Assembly (NCBI GenBank): GCA_011947345.1
Contig: JAAVTG010000559.1
Coordinates: 496,001 to 560,000, forward strand
Length of the DNA stretch: 64,000 nt
Direction: 5' to 3'
Source of the DNA: Phytophthora quininea
Lineage: Eukaryota > Oomycota > Peronosporomycetes > Peronosporales > Peronosporaceae
Each line of letters starts with the position of its first letter. The stretch's first letter is position 1. Shown here in pieces: positions 30,309-41,790 of the stretch. The notes beneath the pieces are model-generated. The model did not search any database. It was not told where the DNA came from and saw only the letters and a program-made list of their open reading frames with translations. A program made the position numbers and the translations under genes.

Positions 30309-30929
30309 ATGGCTGGAATCCAAATTGAACTGCAGCCGGCCCACGGACTGGTTCCCCTGACCGTGGTGCTGCTCCATGTTGTGAACACTTGGGCTGGCCA
30401 CCAAGTCGGCGTGGCACGCAAGAAATTCGGCATCGAGTATCCTCAGGTGACAAGACGAAAGACTTACTTTTTGTGAGAGATGTCGTGGCTAAATGTTGTG
30501 AATCCGTATAGATGTACGGCGAGAAGAGCGACAAGATGGCCAAGGCGTTCAACTGTGTGCAGCGTGGCCACCAGAACATAGTGGAGAACATCCCCACGTT
30601 CTTGGGCTTGCTCTTCATGTCGGCGTACGTACACCACTTGATTCGTTTAATTAGGTTCAATCTGACTATGTATTAACTTTGTTTGCAGAATCTACCGCCC
30701 GGAAGTCGCTGTGGCGGCTGGCTTGGTGCGAATCGCTGGGTTTGTCGTCTACTTCCGCGGCTACTCATCGGGCGACCCGCAGAAGAGATTACGAGGCGTC
30801 TTCGGTACGAAAAATATAAATGTTAACATCTTACCTCATTCTCACGAAATTATTTCAACAGGCCACTTCGCGCTACTCGTCAATGTCGGCCTTGCTATCG
30901 AAGCCGGCATTCGTCTCCTCATCAACTAG
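30309..30929 (+). CDS. MAPEG-family protein 3, MGST3-like
   Basis: Four exons (30309-30446, 30512-30624, 30689-30804, 30862-30929) give 435 nt, 144 residues, in frame. It carries MAGIQIELQPAHGLVPL, FNCVQRGHQNIVENIPTF, RGYSSGDPQKRLRG and a final helix NVGLAIEAGIRLLIN. Four transmembrane helices are expected; glutathione binding in this family uses the basic and polar residues around the FNCxQRxHxN motif. It is the closest structural match to copy 2. The next gene, uroporphyrinogen decarboxylase, follows by about 170 bp on the same strand. Confidence 0.9.
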
Positions 30930-31097
30930 AAACAGTATAGGAGGAGCCAACAGCAACAACAAGTTGCCTTTTTTCGCATCTGTTTTTCCGACGATCATTC
31001 TTGCTAATCCTCACTTAAGTGAAGGAAGCTACTTAACCGATAAAACTATCCTTTACATCCGCAGGTTCATTATCAAATCTGCTACGTAGCTCTGAAA

Positions 31098-32435
31098 ATG
31101 GCAGGCGAAGTCACCACGTCACTGGCCGTGGCCATCTCGGCCGCTGCAGCCGCCGCCTACATCGTGCAGCGCCAGCAGAAGCCCAAGAAGAAGCCGTTGC
31201 CCTTCCTAAAGTCCGCACGCCACTGGAGCGTGTCCCCTCGACCAGCTGCCCAAGCTCAAGAACGACCTACTGCTACGTGCGCTACGTGGCGACCGCACGG
31301 AGCGTGTGCCTGTGTGGTGCATGCGCCAAGCTGGCCGGTGAGTTTTTTTTTTTAATATATAAATTCGGGACGGATACTAACGTGTGCTTGTGGCCAGCCA
31401 CTTGCCAGAGTTCCGAGAGCTGAGGGACATGGGCTACGACTTCTTCACGGTAAGTTGAATGAATTTATATAACTTATTTTGTTTGATTAAATGTTGTTAT
31501 GTGTTTCTTTTTAGATGTGCGGTGTGCCTGAGTTGGCCGTGGAAGTGAGTCTGCAGCCTTTGAGACGCTACCACATGGACGCAGTGATCATCTTCTCGGA
31601 CATTCTGGTGATCCCTCAAGCTATGGGCATGGAGGTCAAGATGGTGCCCAAGGTGGGACCGGTGCTGCCTCAGCCGATTCGCACTCCCGAGGATATCGAC
31701 CGTCTGGATCTGAATCCGGACATTGAGAAGACTCTGGGCTACATGCTAGACGCGCTCAACTTGGCGCGTCAGAAAATTGGCGGCGAAGTGCCGCTCATTG
31801 GGTTTGTCGGCGCTCCACTGACGCTCATGTGCTACATGATTGAAGGCAGCGGCAGCCGCACGAAGGCGCTGCTAAAGACATTCTTGTACGAGCACAAGGA
31901 AGCGTCGCACAAGCTGCTGCAGGGGATCACCGACGTCTGTGTCAACTTCTTGCTGGCTCAGCAACGCGCTGGTGCGCAGGCGCTGCAGATCTTCGAGAGC
32001 GTGGGCGCTGAAGTGCTTACTCAGGACCACTACTACGAGTATGTGCTGCCGTACCTGGTTCAAATCGCTGACCGTGTTAAGGCGGAAACTCCGGACACGC
32101 CCATAGTGTGCTTCTCCAAGGGCACCCCGTACGCGTACGAGAAGCTGGTGGCGACCAAGTACGACTGCATTGGTCTCGACTGGCAGTCTGACCCTGTGGA
32201 GGTGCGTCAGATCGCGCGCGGTCGCGTCTCGCTGCAAGGCAACATGGACTCCAGCGTCATTTACGCGTCGCCTGAGATCATTAAGGACGAGGTCAAGAAA
32301 ATGCTCAAACGTTTCGGTACGCAGAAGTACGTGGCCAATCTGGGTCACGGCTGCTTCCCGGACATGGAGCCAGCGCACGTCGACACCTTTATCAAGGCCG
32401 TGCAGGAGCTCTCGCTCGAGATGAACTCGCGCTAA
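31098..32435 (+). CDS. UROD: Uroporphyrinogen decarboxylase; two frameshifts in exon 1
   Basis: Three exons: 31098-31337, 31398-31449 and 31515-32435. The signature PVWCMRQAGR spans the first splice junction and is followed by HLPEF. Exon 3 keeps FSDILVIPQAMGM, LIGFVGAPLTLMCYMIEG, ICFSKG-like IVCFSKGTPYAY, IGLDWQSD and LGHGCFPDMEPAHV. UROD removes four carboxyl groups from uroporphyrinogen III to form coproporphyrinogen III in heme synthesis. The N-terminal helix (SLAVAISAAAAAAYIVQRQQ) is hydrophobic and could target or anchor the protein. Exon 1 changes frame twice (near CCTTCC 31203 and CCCC 31235); adding one base at each gives 404 residues and the expected LPKLKNDLLLRALRG run into the signature. 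Intron 1 contains a T12 run. Confidence 0.9.
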
Positions 32436-32514
32436 ACAGTTGCCAAGAGGGCCATTCGGACTTGTGATAACAGAACTGAGCCTGCGTCAGTGAAGATAGA
32501 TGGTTCTCATTTGA

Positions 32515-33511
32515 TCAAGCGGCAGTTAGCATTGTTGGAGAAATGTTTAGAGCATCAGCGAAAATCTGCGAGGATATCTGTGTGTTAGTCTTGTGTGAGA
32601 TGGCTAGCTACAAGCACTACACGTACCGTGAACATCTTGCCGATATTGTCCATCCTCCGCCGCTGCTCCTTTTCCAGCGTTGCATTCTTCGAACGGAGCT
32701 GTTCCAGCATTATCCGCTGGTTGTTTGCATTTGCATCGGCAATTTCGACCTTCTTGACCAACAAAGCGAGTTGCGAGGTCATGCTTTGTGCTTGCTCCTC
32801 AAAACCCGAACGGGCTTGCACTTGCTGCTTCTGGACAGAGCTAAGCGCTTGCTCCATGAGCTGAAGGTCATCTGCACGTTGTTGGGCATGTGCACGAGCT
32901 TCAGCAGCTTGTCGTTGGGCGGTCGCATCGAAGTCCTGCAGCCTGTCGAGCATGTCGTCCGCGTGCTTCTGCCAATTTCCGCGCAAACTGTTGGCCTCCT
33001 CGCAGATCTCTGAGATTCGACTGCCTGTGTCGCTCTTGATCTCGTGCAATCTGTCTTTGACCTCCATCACATCCCGCTGCAATTGCTGCATCCACTCGAT
33101 GTTGTGCGTGTGCGAAGATTTTAAGATCTCGTTGTCCTTGGCCCAGTCTCGCTCCTTCAAGCCCCAGATTTCCATCGTTCGTTTCAGCTGCATCACTTCG
33201 GTGTGTGTCGCTTTGTGCATTTCTCCTTGGCGTGCTACTTCAGCATCCAAGTCGCCCAGTTTGCGAGTCATTTCCTTACGAAGACCATCGACCTCACCCA
33301 TGAGCACTTCCGACAGCGTGTCGAATGCACTGCGCAGAGCTCGAATTTGTGACGTCAAAAACTCGAACGTCGCCTGGGACTCCACTTCCAGCACCAATTG
33401 GTCTGCAGCTTCACGTTGCAGCTCCTTCACCGCCCGTTGTAACTGGTGCATCTCCGACAGCGGCTTCTTCGTCTTGGCCATCCGCGAGGCCGTTGTCTGC
33501 TTCAGCGCCAT
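32515..33511 (-). CDS. Coiled-coil protein of unknown function
   Basis: Two exons: 33511-32627 and 32565-32515, intron 61 nt with GGTACGT donor. The start is placed at the third of several in-frame ATGs (MALKQTTASRMAKTKKP) because the codons further upstream lack coding character. Nearly the whole protein, about 311 residues, is a heptad-rich coiled coil (LQRAVKELQREAADQLVLEV, QRADDLQLMEQALSSVQKQQ), ending in a short non-helical exon. No catalytic domain is present. Similar proteins in zoosporic protists are often axonemal or basal-body components, but nothing here proves that. Frame intact. Confidence 0.6.
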
Positions 33512-33833
33512 TGACATTGCTACGAAACTACGTTTTGAACAAATACCTGCACAAGTGTCGAGGAGTTTGATAAACACGGCGGTTTGGAAACGCCTCGACG
33601 ATCTGAATTGGAACAAAACCGAATGACTTGCAGTCGTTTAGCACCGCAACTGAAAGATGAGAAAGTCTGCAACATACCGGACAAGCTGCAGCCAGATCCA
33701 TCTTCACGCTCTGATTTCATAGTTTATCCGGAGCCTCAGAAGCTGAGAGTTTACAGTACAGCGCAACTCCTTCTAGCGCTCGATGGCAGACTTTTGTTTT
33801 CCTATCTGTCTTGTTTTTCTGCAGTGCAGGTCG
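33512..33833. other. Intergenic region between the coiled-coil and CRT-like genes
   Basis: About 320 bp; the coiled-coil gene promoter on the left side and the CRT-like 3' end on the right. No feature recognised. Confidence 0.5.
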
Positions 33834-35797
33834 CTATGTGTACTGCAGGCCATAGTCATTGTCCCCACTGAGCAGCGCTAACGCCTCCTTGTCTTCAGCC
33901 GACATTGTTGTGGCCTCGACCTCCGGATCTGGGTCCCATTGATAGAGGACCTTTCCGGCAAAAATGATCAAGAATGCAAAGACGTCCACAAACACAGACG
34001 GCGGGATCCAATTCCGCAGACCATCGTGGAGGTTGATAAAGCCAAAATTGTCCGGATCCACTTGGTACCACGCCAAAACCACGAAAGATGCTAAAAGCCC
34101 ACCAGCGTGCTACCGTACATGGTAGACACACTGGTTAGCCGGAGCAGCTGGAGTAGCAACACATTCACGATAATGTTGCTGAATACGTAGAGGAGTAAAA
34201 CTGGAAGTCCCATCTGAATAAGAAGGGAATGTTAGCATAAAACTGTAAACAATAATAATGGTGCTAAAAGAAAAGAGCGTACGTAGCAGTGGTCGGAGGA
34301 TACGTCGCTTTCGCCTTGAATCAGGCACGCCATGCCACTTGTTTTCTGGTCCAAATGCAGAAACTAAATAATGATAATGTTTACATTAGCCAACGTACAG
34401 AGAACAACAAAAGCGCGACAACAACGTACTTCGGCGTCAAAGATGACTGGGGCTACGAGCAACCCCGCCACGAATTGGTTAACTGAGACCCACGCATTCA
34501 AATACGACATGTCCACTGGTTGATCGCGAATCACACGCTCCTTGTAAAGCATTGACAGTGAGCCAGGAATTGCTGCCAGAAAATAAAAATGCTAACCGGA
34601 GCCAACACGCAATAATACATCAATAAGAAACAGAAATGGGGTAGTCAGTGCAATATACTTCACGAACGTACCTGTTCCAGCCAATTTCCCGGTCATCCAT
34701 TTCTTCACTGTGAATGCTGTTATTCAGCAGCAAGCTCTACTCAGTATCGCCTACCAGCAAATATGCAATCAATACCGAAACGTACTCTTCAACGGATGGA
34801 ATCAGTGAAAGTACCAAACCACCCGAAATTGCCAGCATGCCCATGATTTGGGGTCGTGTGTATCTATTAAATAACATGACACATCCAAGCGGTGGTTAAA
34901 ACAACACTAGCAAAGCAACCACAAAATAAACTCAACTCGTACCTGACAGCAAAAAATTTGCAGAGATACAAGCCGACAATGGGATGGAAGCTTGCATTAA
35001 TAAAAGTGTTTGCGTCGGGTCTGTTCGACCTCCCGCAATGAACAACATCATGCCCTGTCCAAGCATTCCTGTGTGAAAATCGTATCGTTGCAGGAAAATC
35101 CGACTCTCATCGTCAACTCACGTGCAACATATCCAGTATCCCCATGATCATGAAGTGGAACTTGGGGAATTCCACGCCGTCGTCTTCCACCAACTCCTAC
35201 AACAAAATGCAAGTCAATATTTACTCATGCTTTAGAAATTGTGCAACAATCCTTCATACCTCATGCGAAGCCTTATAGCTGACGATGCAGAACATCGCAG
35301 GGATGTACAGGAACGTCATAAACTGGCACAAAAGTATCTAGCGCACAGACCACCTTTAGCCACCAACATTATAATCAGTTGGAGACGTGCTGTAGCAACC
35401 TGTAGGACTCCATCCGGTCCACCATGACTTTGAAGAGGAATCTCTCGGACGCCATGGCCACAATCAGCAGCAGAATCGCCCCTAAAGACAGCAACGACTG
35501 GAGAAGTAATATATAAAATCATATGGCATTAGAAATGCAAATTCGTCATGAGCATTTGGGCAACAGCTTCGGCAAAGTGTCAATTTCTAAGCGCGTTTGA
35601 CTGCGTTTGAAGAAACCCACCTTGCGCGAGCAGATGTGGTAGGACTTGCCCGTCCTGGCGTCGATGCCCAGGTGGATGAAGGGCGGCGTGCTGAACGGCA
35701 TCGCGGCCCGTCGGCTCTTCCACCAACTCTGCTTGGAGACTGAGTTTGGTCGAGGGTCTGATTCTGTACCACCACGCTTCCATTTTTTCACCGCCAT
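33834..35797 (-). CDS. CRT-like transporter (chloroquine-resistance-transporter-like, drug/metabolite superfamily)
   Basis: A multi-exon membrane protein beginning MAVKKWKRGG at 35797. Recognisable blocks in order: LLIVAMASERFLFKVMVDRM, a segment with FPKFHFMIMGILDMLH, TLLLMQASIPLSACISANFL, RYTRPQIMGMLAISGGLVLS, MSYLNAWVSVNQFVAGLLVA, MGLPVLLLYVFSNIIVNVLL, and the last span SVFVDVFAFLIIFAGKVLYQ. The YLNxWV and RYxxPQxxG patterns with about ten hydrophobic segments are typical of the CRT-like family, which in plants (CLT) moves glutathione or gamma-glutamylcysteine and in Plasmodium exports peptides and drugs from the digestive vacuole. Introns are short; not every border was fixed. One missing G near 34105 would join two exonic frames. 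It is divergent from the PI3-kinase gene, 175 bp apart. Confidence 0.75.
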
Positions 35798-35972
35798 AAA
35801 CAAGCATATAAAAAGCAAGTGAAATCCTATTGATGGTAAAACGATAAATAAATGCCATAAAATGTAAGCGATCTAACATAAAATACATTCCGGTTGAAGT
35901 GGTAACGGACCTGATCCCCCAAGCGACGGCTCTTGCGATCAGTGGGATCTTACGACCAAACCGAGCGCCACC
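35798..35972. promoter_or_regulatory. Short divergent promoter, CRT-like transporter / PI3-kinase
   Basis: 175 bp separate two divergent ATGs (35797 minus, 35973 plus). The segment is A/T-rich around 35800-35890. No clear initiator motif stands out. Confidence 0.4.
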
Positions 35973-38900
35973 ATGAGCGAAGTTGTGCACCACGATGATA
36001 TCCAGCTGTCCATGGACGACGACAAGGGACTCCAGCTCCCGGAGCCAGGCCCTGTGGATCAGGAAGAGGCTCGACCGGCAGACCCCATTGCTCCTGCGGT
36101 GGGCTACCACAAGGAGAGCAAGTGGAAACTGCTCTTCCGTCAACTGCTCTTTATGAAGAGGATGAACATGTCCTTTAATGACCGCACCAAGAATGAGATC
36201 GAGTTACGGCAACAGAACATTTCAGTGCGTTGTTTGTGAGCTTTAAGGTGAAGTTTTCTGTTATAATGACTTTGTTGTTTTGTACTGCCAGCCCACGTCG
36301 CTGATCTGCAGTGTGCCGTACTTCAATGGGTTCGCTGGGGAGGAGATCAAGGCTCTGGTTGCAGCTAGCCAACGACAAAGTATGCGTCCAGGAGAGATGT
36401 TGGTGCTGAATCTCGTGACTTCTAATGTACATCAAGAAGGGAGGTTCTACATTGTCATTAGTGGCCATTTAGCTCTGGCAAAGACTTCCGTGCCGAGTGC
36501 AACGGCAGTGAAGCAAGCGGAATTGTATCCACAGATGAGACTTGGCATCGGAGACTACTTTTGCGTGCACGTCAAGTCAGAGATGAAGGTGATAGCAATG
36601 GAGCCAGCGGAGTATTTGGTCATTCCCATGAAGGTATTTTTGCGGTGTGCTATGCTGTAAGGGAGTTGACGAGTATCTAACGACAACTGAGTGCATGTGC
36701 AGAAAATATTGGAGCTAAATGCTGCTACCTGCGCACTGATCGATTCTGAGAACGATGAGGTGGCGCCCGAAGTTAGCGAGGTAAGGAAAAACAGCAACTG
36801 CGTGCTTAGATTAAAAAATACCTAACAAAACATTGCTATTATAGATGGAGAGTTTTAAGAAGTGGGCTCTTCAATTCAGCCTTGTTCGACACAAGAGCGA
36901 GTTCCCTACTGCAGAGCCAGGAGGTTTGCCAATTGCTCCATGAAAACGTTCTGCAAAGATCACTTTCCCAACATCACCCCAGAGAACGAACTTGATCACA
37001 CACTTGAGTACATGAAAACCGCGCTGATTTCGATTTTCTCGGCGAGAAGAGTGAGGATTTACGCGGTTGATAAACCAAACGGGCAACTTGTCGTCAAGGT
37101 ATGTAGCTAGACGGTCGTAGAACAATATGTTGGTTATTGTTTCTAAACTTCATGTGTCTGCAATGAAATAGTTCACAGATGAAAAGCTGTCGAGGCATAA
37201 TGTTGCTATCTCTACGAGTTCCGGGCAGCGTGTTTTGAAAAAGGGCCGACCCATTCTAATGGACGACGCACAACGACTGTTGGCAGACGACGTTGCGGAC
37301 GATGATGTGGCGCATGAATTGTATCGCCCCGGTACTATCGTTCTCGCTGCTCCGTTCTTTGGATTCGATTCGGCGCAAACAAATGGTAATTTCTTGGAGA
37401 CAACCGAGATAGTTGGGATTTTGGAGGTAGTAATTGATTGGAGCGATCACGAAGAATCCGCAGTGTCTGGTACAAGCAACGACTTCTGTATCTTGGAGTT
37501 TGTCACGGAGGAGATCGGCCGATACTTGTACTTCCACTATGAACGCTTTTTCCAGGTCTCGGCATCGACGAAAGGACCATCGCTTCCGTTTTCGACGACG
37601 AATGGAAGCACTGAAAACAGAGCCACAGAATCGTTTCCTTCGCCTCCAGAGGCTCCTGTCTCACAGGACCACCGACATCTTGTTATGAGTATTGGCAAAA
37701 CGACCCTGAACATACAGGAGAGTGCCAAGCTTGCACAAATAAGCGTCCAACATGGTTCAACAACGCTGTATCAAACCGCTACACTGCTGAAGTATGCGGC
37801 TCGTAGTGACAACGGTGACAAGTCTTCCTCTGGTCGCGAGGTCACTTGTGATCCGAGTACTGGCATCGAAATGGGTTTGCCCCTAATTGATATTCCTCAC
37901 GGATCACACCTCAAAGTGACCTTCATGAGCAAATCCGGAGAAATGGTTGCGTGGACTGGTCTGCACTTGTTCGATTTTGGGCACATCTTACGGACGGGAA
38001 CAATGACTGTCGACATTTCGCCACCTCCGGTGGGGTCGGGGATTATTACCCCACTTGACATTGAGAATTGCTTGCGACGAGACCGTCTGAACGAACATAG
38101 AGTTGGTCTCATGGAGATTACTCTGGAGTGTTCGGGGTCGTGGCCTCAAGCGTTTGCCTTTTCCAGTATGGCAGCAAAGAAGAGAAGCATCACCTTCCGC
38201 GCATCGATCTTTTCAGAGTTGAACAGAGCGAGCAGAAGCATGATGTTCTCGAGCCTGGATCTCTTGCTAAACTACCTGCAGACAAGCAGAAACTTTTGCA
38301 ACGATTGAGACGGGATCCGCTAGCTGAACTTTCAACCGAAGACCGACAGTTTATATGGGCATCACGATTGATCCTGGCGGAAGATTCTGCTCTGCTGCCA
38401 GCCTTTTTACTCTGTGTAAATTGGGGTAATCGGGAGCAAGTGCTGGAGACATACCGCTTGCTGCTACTGTGGAAGCAACCGACATATCTCCAAGCACTTC
38501 AGCTCCTAAGCCCGTTACATTCGGACCCCAAGGTCCGCGCGTACGCTGTTCGGTGCATGCATGCTCTACCCGACTACCGTTTGCAGCTGTATCTACTCCA
38601 ACTAGTGCAGGCTTTGAAAAACGAACGCTATCATGACTCTGCGTTGGCTCGGTTCTTGCTCATGCGAGCGCTGACGAATCCACCAGAAATCGGCTATTTG
38701 CTGTATTGGTTCCTGCGAGCAGAGGCTCATAATCATCAAACAGCCGAGCGCTTCGAGCTGATATCGTCGCAATATTTGCAACTCTGCGGAAGCTACAAAT
38801 TGGAAATCCGTCAGTCCGTCTACGTCATGAAGAAGCTCGAGGAGACCGCAGCGATTGTCAAGAGTGACTCCTCTGGAGGAGCAGCTCGAAAGAAGAAACT

Positions 38901-40160
38901 CCACGAGGCGTTGCGGAAAGTTGTTCTTCCTGAGACGTTCCTGTTGCCGCTACAACCTCGCTCGTACTGCACTAGCGTCATTGTGGAGAGCTGTCGTGTG
39001 ATGGAGTCGAAGAAGCGGCCGCTTTTTCTCCAGTTTGAAAGTGCCAAGGCACAGCATGGTCGACCATACGTAATCTTTAAATCTGGAGACGATCTTCGTC
39101 AAGACCAGCTAGTGCTTCAAATTCTGCGAGTGATGGACGACCTCTGGAGAGAGGCTAACCTCGATCTGTGTCTCTTGCCGTACGCGTGTATCGCTACAGG
39201 AGACGAAATCGGCTTCATCGAGGTGGTTGGCGACTCAGAGACGCTGGCGAGTATTATTTACGAGCGCCACTCGAAATCGCCAACGAAATTAGGTCGGAAG
39301 TTCAAGTCGGCAGCAGACGCGCTCGTCAAGGACGGCATGATTTCCGACTGGCTGTTCAAACAGGTAAGCTCACCAAAGGCGAGATCGGCATCCACCGAGA
39401 TTCCACTTGATGCTGTGACCCCAGCACCAAAGACGAGATCGGCCTCCGCCGACATTTCAATCGATACTGTTGCTCCAATGCCAAAGGCGGGGTCGGCATC
39501 CACCGAGCTTCCTCTCGATGCTGTGGCTCCGACAACAACGGCTCCAATCTCTCCGCCTAGCAGCCCTTCGAAGGAAGAAGAGCCTTCACCGTCGGTATCG
39601 TCCTGCTTTCCCATCTCTCCTCGACGCCGCAAGAAACCTGTGCGTCACGAGACCAAGTCACGACGGAGAACTTTGTTCGTTCCTGTGCTGGGTATTGCGT
39701 GGCGACGTACGTGTTGGGCATTGGCGACCGCCACAACGACAACATCATGCTGCAACGCTCGGGAAAGTTTTTCCACATCGACTTTGGCCACTTTCTGGGC
39801 AACTTTAAATCCAAATTCGGCGTCAAACGCGAACGAGCACCGTTCGTGTTCACTCCGTCGATGCTCGACGTCATGGGTGGGAAGAAGAGCGAGAACTACG
39901 AGTTGTTCCAGCAGCTCGCGTGCGACGCCTTCCAAATGCTTCGGACCAACTCGAACCTACTCATCACGCTGCTGGTTCTGGCGCTGACTTGCGGCATCCC
40001 CGAACTGAGCAGCGAGAAGTGCATCAAGTGGGTGCACAAGACGCTGATGCTGGAGCTGCCCGACGACGAAGCTCGTGAAGTCTTCAAGAAGCTCATCAAT
40101 GTGGCGCTGCACACCACCACCACCAAACTCAACGACGCCGTGCACCTCATGGCCCACTGA
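35973..40160 (+). CDS. Multidomain phosphatidylinositol 3-kinase: CNB-like, GAF-like, C2, helical, catalytic
   Basis: Exons: 35973-36224, 36292-36633, 36703-36780, 36845-37098 and 37172-40160; about 1,305 residues after three one-base corrections (about 36935, 38128, 39636). Exon 2 encodes a cyclic-nucleotide-binding-like fold (SVPYFNGF, RFYIVISGHLAL, GDYFCV) without the FGE...RxA cyclic-phosphate-binding motif. Next is a GAF-like domain (LEYMKTALISIFSARRVRIY to TIVLAAPFFGF). A PI3K-type C2 domain (HGSHLKVTFMSKSGEMVAW) and the helical domain (RDPLAELSTEDRQFIW) follow. The kinase has the ATP-binding Lys in YVIFKSGDDLRQDQ, the catalytic loop LGIGDRHNDN and DFGHFLG. The loop sequence (SCAGYCVATYVLGIGDRH) is class I/II-like rather than Vps34-like. 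The enzyme phosphorylates the inositol 3-hydroxyl of phosphoinositides. No Ras-binding or p85-binding domain was seen. Confidence 0.85.
39373..39534 (+). repeat. Three tandem 54-bp repeats inside the PI3-kinase catalytic domain
   Basis: Units 39373-39426, 39427-39480 and 39481-39534 each begin CCAAAG and encode 18-residue repeats PKARSASTEIPLDAVTPA, PKTRSASADISIDTVAPM and PKAGSASTELPLDAVAPT. Differences are mostly conservative at protein level (T/A, E/D, I/L), as expected for coding sequence. The block starts nine bases after a donor-like GTAAGC at 39364, so an intron is the alternative reading. Confidence 0.85.
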
Positions 40161-40413
40161 AGTCTCTCTCAAGCAACTAACTGCACAACTCCTGAATTTG
40201 AAATGCAAATCCAAAGCTACGACAACTATGACGTACAGTATCTAACCTTTCGCTATGTCGCCAACATGGCTACAGTCCATCACCACACAGTACCATAACA
40301 GACACAACAATGCGTCCATACAAACCGCAAGATATTCCGTTTTGTTGGATAAAGTGCGTCATCAACACCCCAGCTCGGCCTCAGATCAGAACCGGAACGA
40401 GAGCCACTCGATC

Positions 40414-41790
40414 ATGCAGGACGACGAGGCCCAGCGCCGCGTGCTGCGCTCCCGCCGCAACTCGGATCTGGACTCGGACCCGGAGGTCTACGGCACGGAG
40501 CCCGACCGCGTGAGCAACTACGAGAACCGCAAGTGGAGTATGGAGGAGACGGTGGAGGTGGACGAGGGCAACAAGACCCAGTGGATCAGCAGTCCGCACA
40601 CGCTCACGGCGGGCTTCCTGCTCATGGTCTGGATCGTCTACGCAGCATTCCATGAGCCAGTGACACAGCTGGAAGACCCGGTCGAGCAGTACGCAGCCGA
40701 CGTGAAGCGCGGCGTCAAGTACGCCTGCGTCTTCTTCCTCACCTACTGCAGTCTGCAGCTGCCCGACGGCCACTTCGTGCGACCGCATCCCATCATGTGG
40801 AGACTGTTGACTGGTCTCTTTATTCTCTACGAGATGCTGCTGATACTGCTGCTGTTCCTGAGGACAGACGACGCTCGCCAGTTCATGAAAGTGTTCGATT
40901 CCAAGTTGGGCCAAGAGCTGCCGGAGACCTCCTATGCGGCAGACTGTCGTGTCTACACGCCCGAGAACCCGGACTCACACTTTGCCAACTTGAAGGCGAC
41001 GTTCCTAGACCGCTTCGTGATTATGCACTTCTTCGGATGGATCGTCGGGTCCATCATGGTGAGGAGCAAGATGATCTCGTGGACACTCAGCGTCATGTTT
41101 GAGCTGTACGAGATCACGTTCAGCCACTGGCTGGCTAACTTTAAGGAGTGCTGGTGGGACCACGTCTTCTTCGACATCTTCACGTGCAACGCGGCGGGCA
41201 TTTACTTAGGGATGAAGATCTGTCGGTACTTTGAGATGCGGCGCTTCAACTGGGTGGGGATCCGCAAGATCCCTGACTTGAGCGGCAAGGCCAAGCGCGC
41301 GCTGGCGCAGTTCACGCCACAGTACTGGCTGGCCTATGACTGGAAGATTTTCCGATCGGCGGAGCGATTCTGGCGCGTCGTGTCGATGATCACCATCCTG
41401 TCCATTATGATGCTCAACTCATTCTTCCTCAAGACAGTGCTGTGGGTGCCAGCGAGCAGCAACGTCAACATTTACCGTCTGGCCGTTTGGTACTCGGCTG
41501 GTAGTTATGCTGTGGCCGAGTATTACATCTTCTGCTCGTTCACGATGAGCTACCACGGCGGTAAGAAGACGCCCGTGAAGAAATTGGGCCCGCGTGCTTG
41601 GCTGGGTATTGCGGTCGTTGTCACCGAGCTGCTTGTGATTATCAAGCACGGTCAGGGGATGTTCACGGAGCCCTTCCCGACGTACGTTAAGGTCATCTGG
41701 GCGGTGATTTTCGCGGTGGTTGTGGGCGGATCTACCATCTACTTCAAATTCTTCAACATGTCGCTGGCCTCGGAGAAGAAGGAGCAGTAG
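40414..41790 (+). CDS. Phosphatidylserine synthase (base-exchange, PSS1/PTDSS1-like)
   Basis: 458 residues from ATG 40414; the frame is open further to 40255, but codon usage changes at about 40380 and the later ATG gives a family-typical length (human PTDSS1 473). A charged N-terminus precedes about eight to nine hydrophobic segments (HTLTAGFLLMVWIVYAAF, RLLTGLFILYEMLLILLL, YVKVIWAVIFAVVVGGST). Conserved PSS blocks include FHEPVTQLEDP, RFVIMHFFGWIVGSIM, ELYEITFSHWLANFKECWWD and NWVGI with DLSGKAKRALAQFTP. These ER-membrane enzymes exchange the head group of phosphatidylcholine or -ethanolamine for serine. The frame is intact and there is no intron. It lies about 250 bp downstream of the PI3-kinase gene in the same direction. 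Confidence 0.92.
   Translation: MQDDEAQRRVLRSRRNSDLDSDPEVYGTEPDRVSNYENRKWSMEETVEVDEGNKTQWISSPHTLTAGFLLMVWIVYAAFHEPVTQLEDPVEQYAADVKRGVKYACVFFLTYCSLQLPDGHFVRPHPIMWRLLTGLFILYEMLLILLLFLRTDDARQFMKVFDSKLGQELPETSYAADCRVYTPENPDSHFANLKATFLDRFVIMHFFGWIVGSIMVRSKMISWTLSVMFELYEITFSHWLANFKECWWDHVFFDIFTCNAAGIYLGMKICRYFEMRRFNWVGIRKIPDLSGKAKRALAQFTPQYWLAYDWKIFRSAERFWRVVSMITILSIMMLNSFFLKTVLWVPASSNVNIYRLAVWYSAGSYAVAEYYIFCSFTMSYHGGKKTPVKKLGPRAWLGIAVVVTELLVIIKHGQGMFTEPFPTYVKVIWAVIFAVVVGGSTIYFKFFNMSLASEKKEQ

Noticed and set aside
39364..39560. A 197-nt intron in the PI3-kinase
   Set aside because: Borders are acceptable, but the repeats keep frame with conservative changes and the downstream Ser/Pro/Glu linker looks coding; kept as the alternative, not the main reading.
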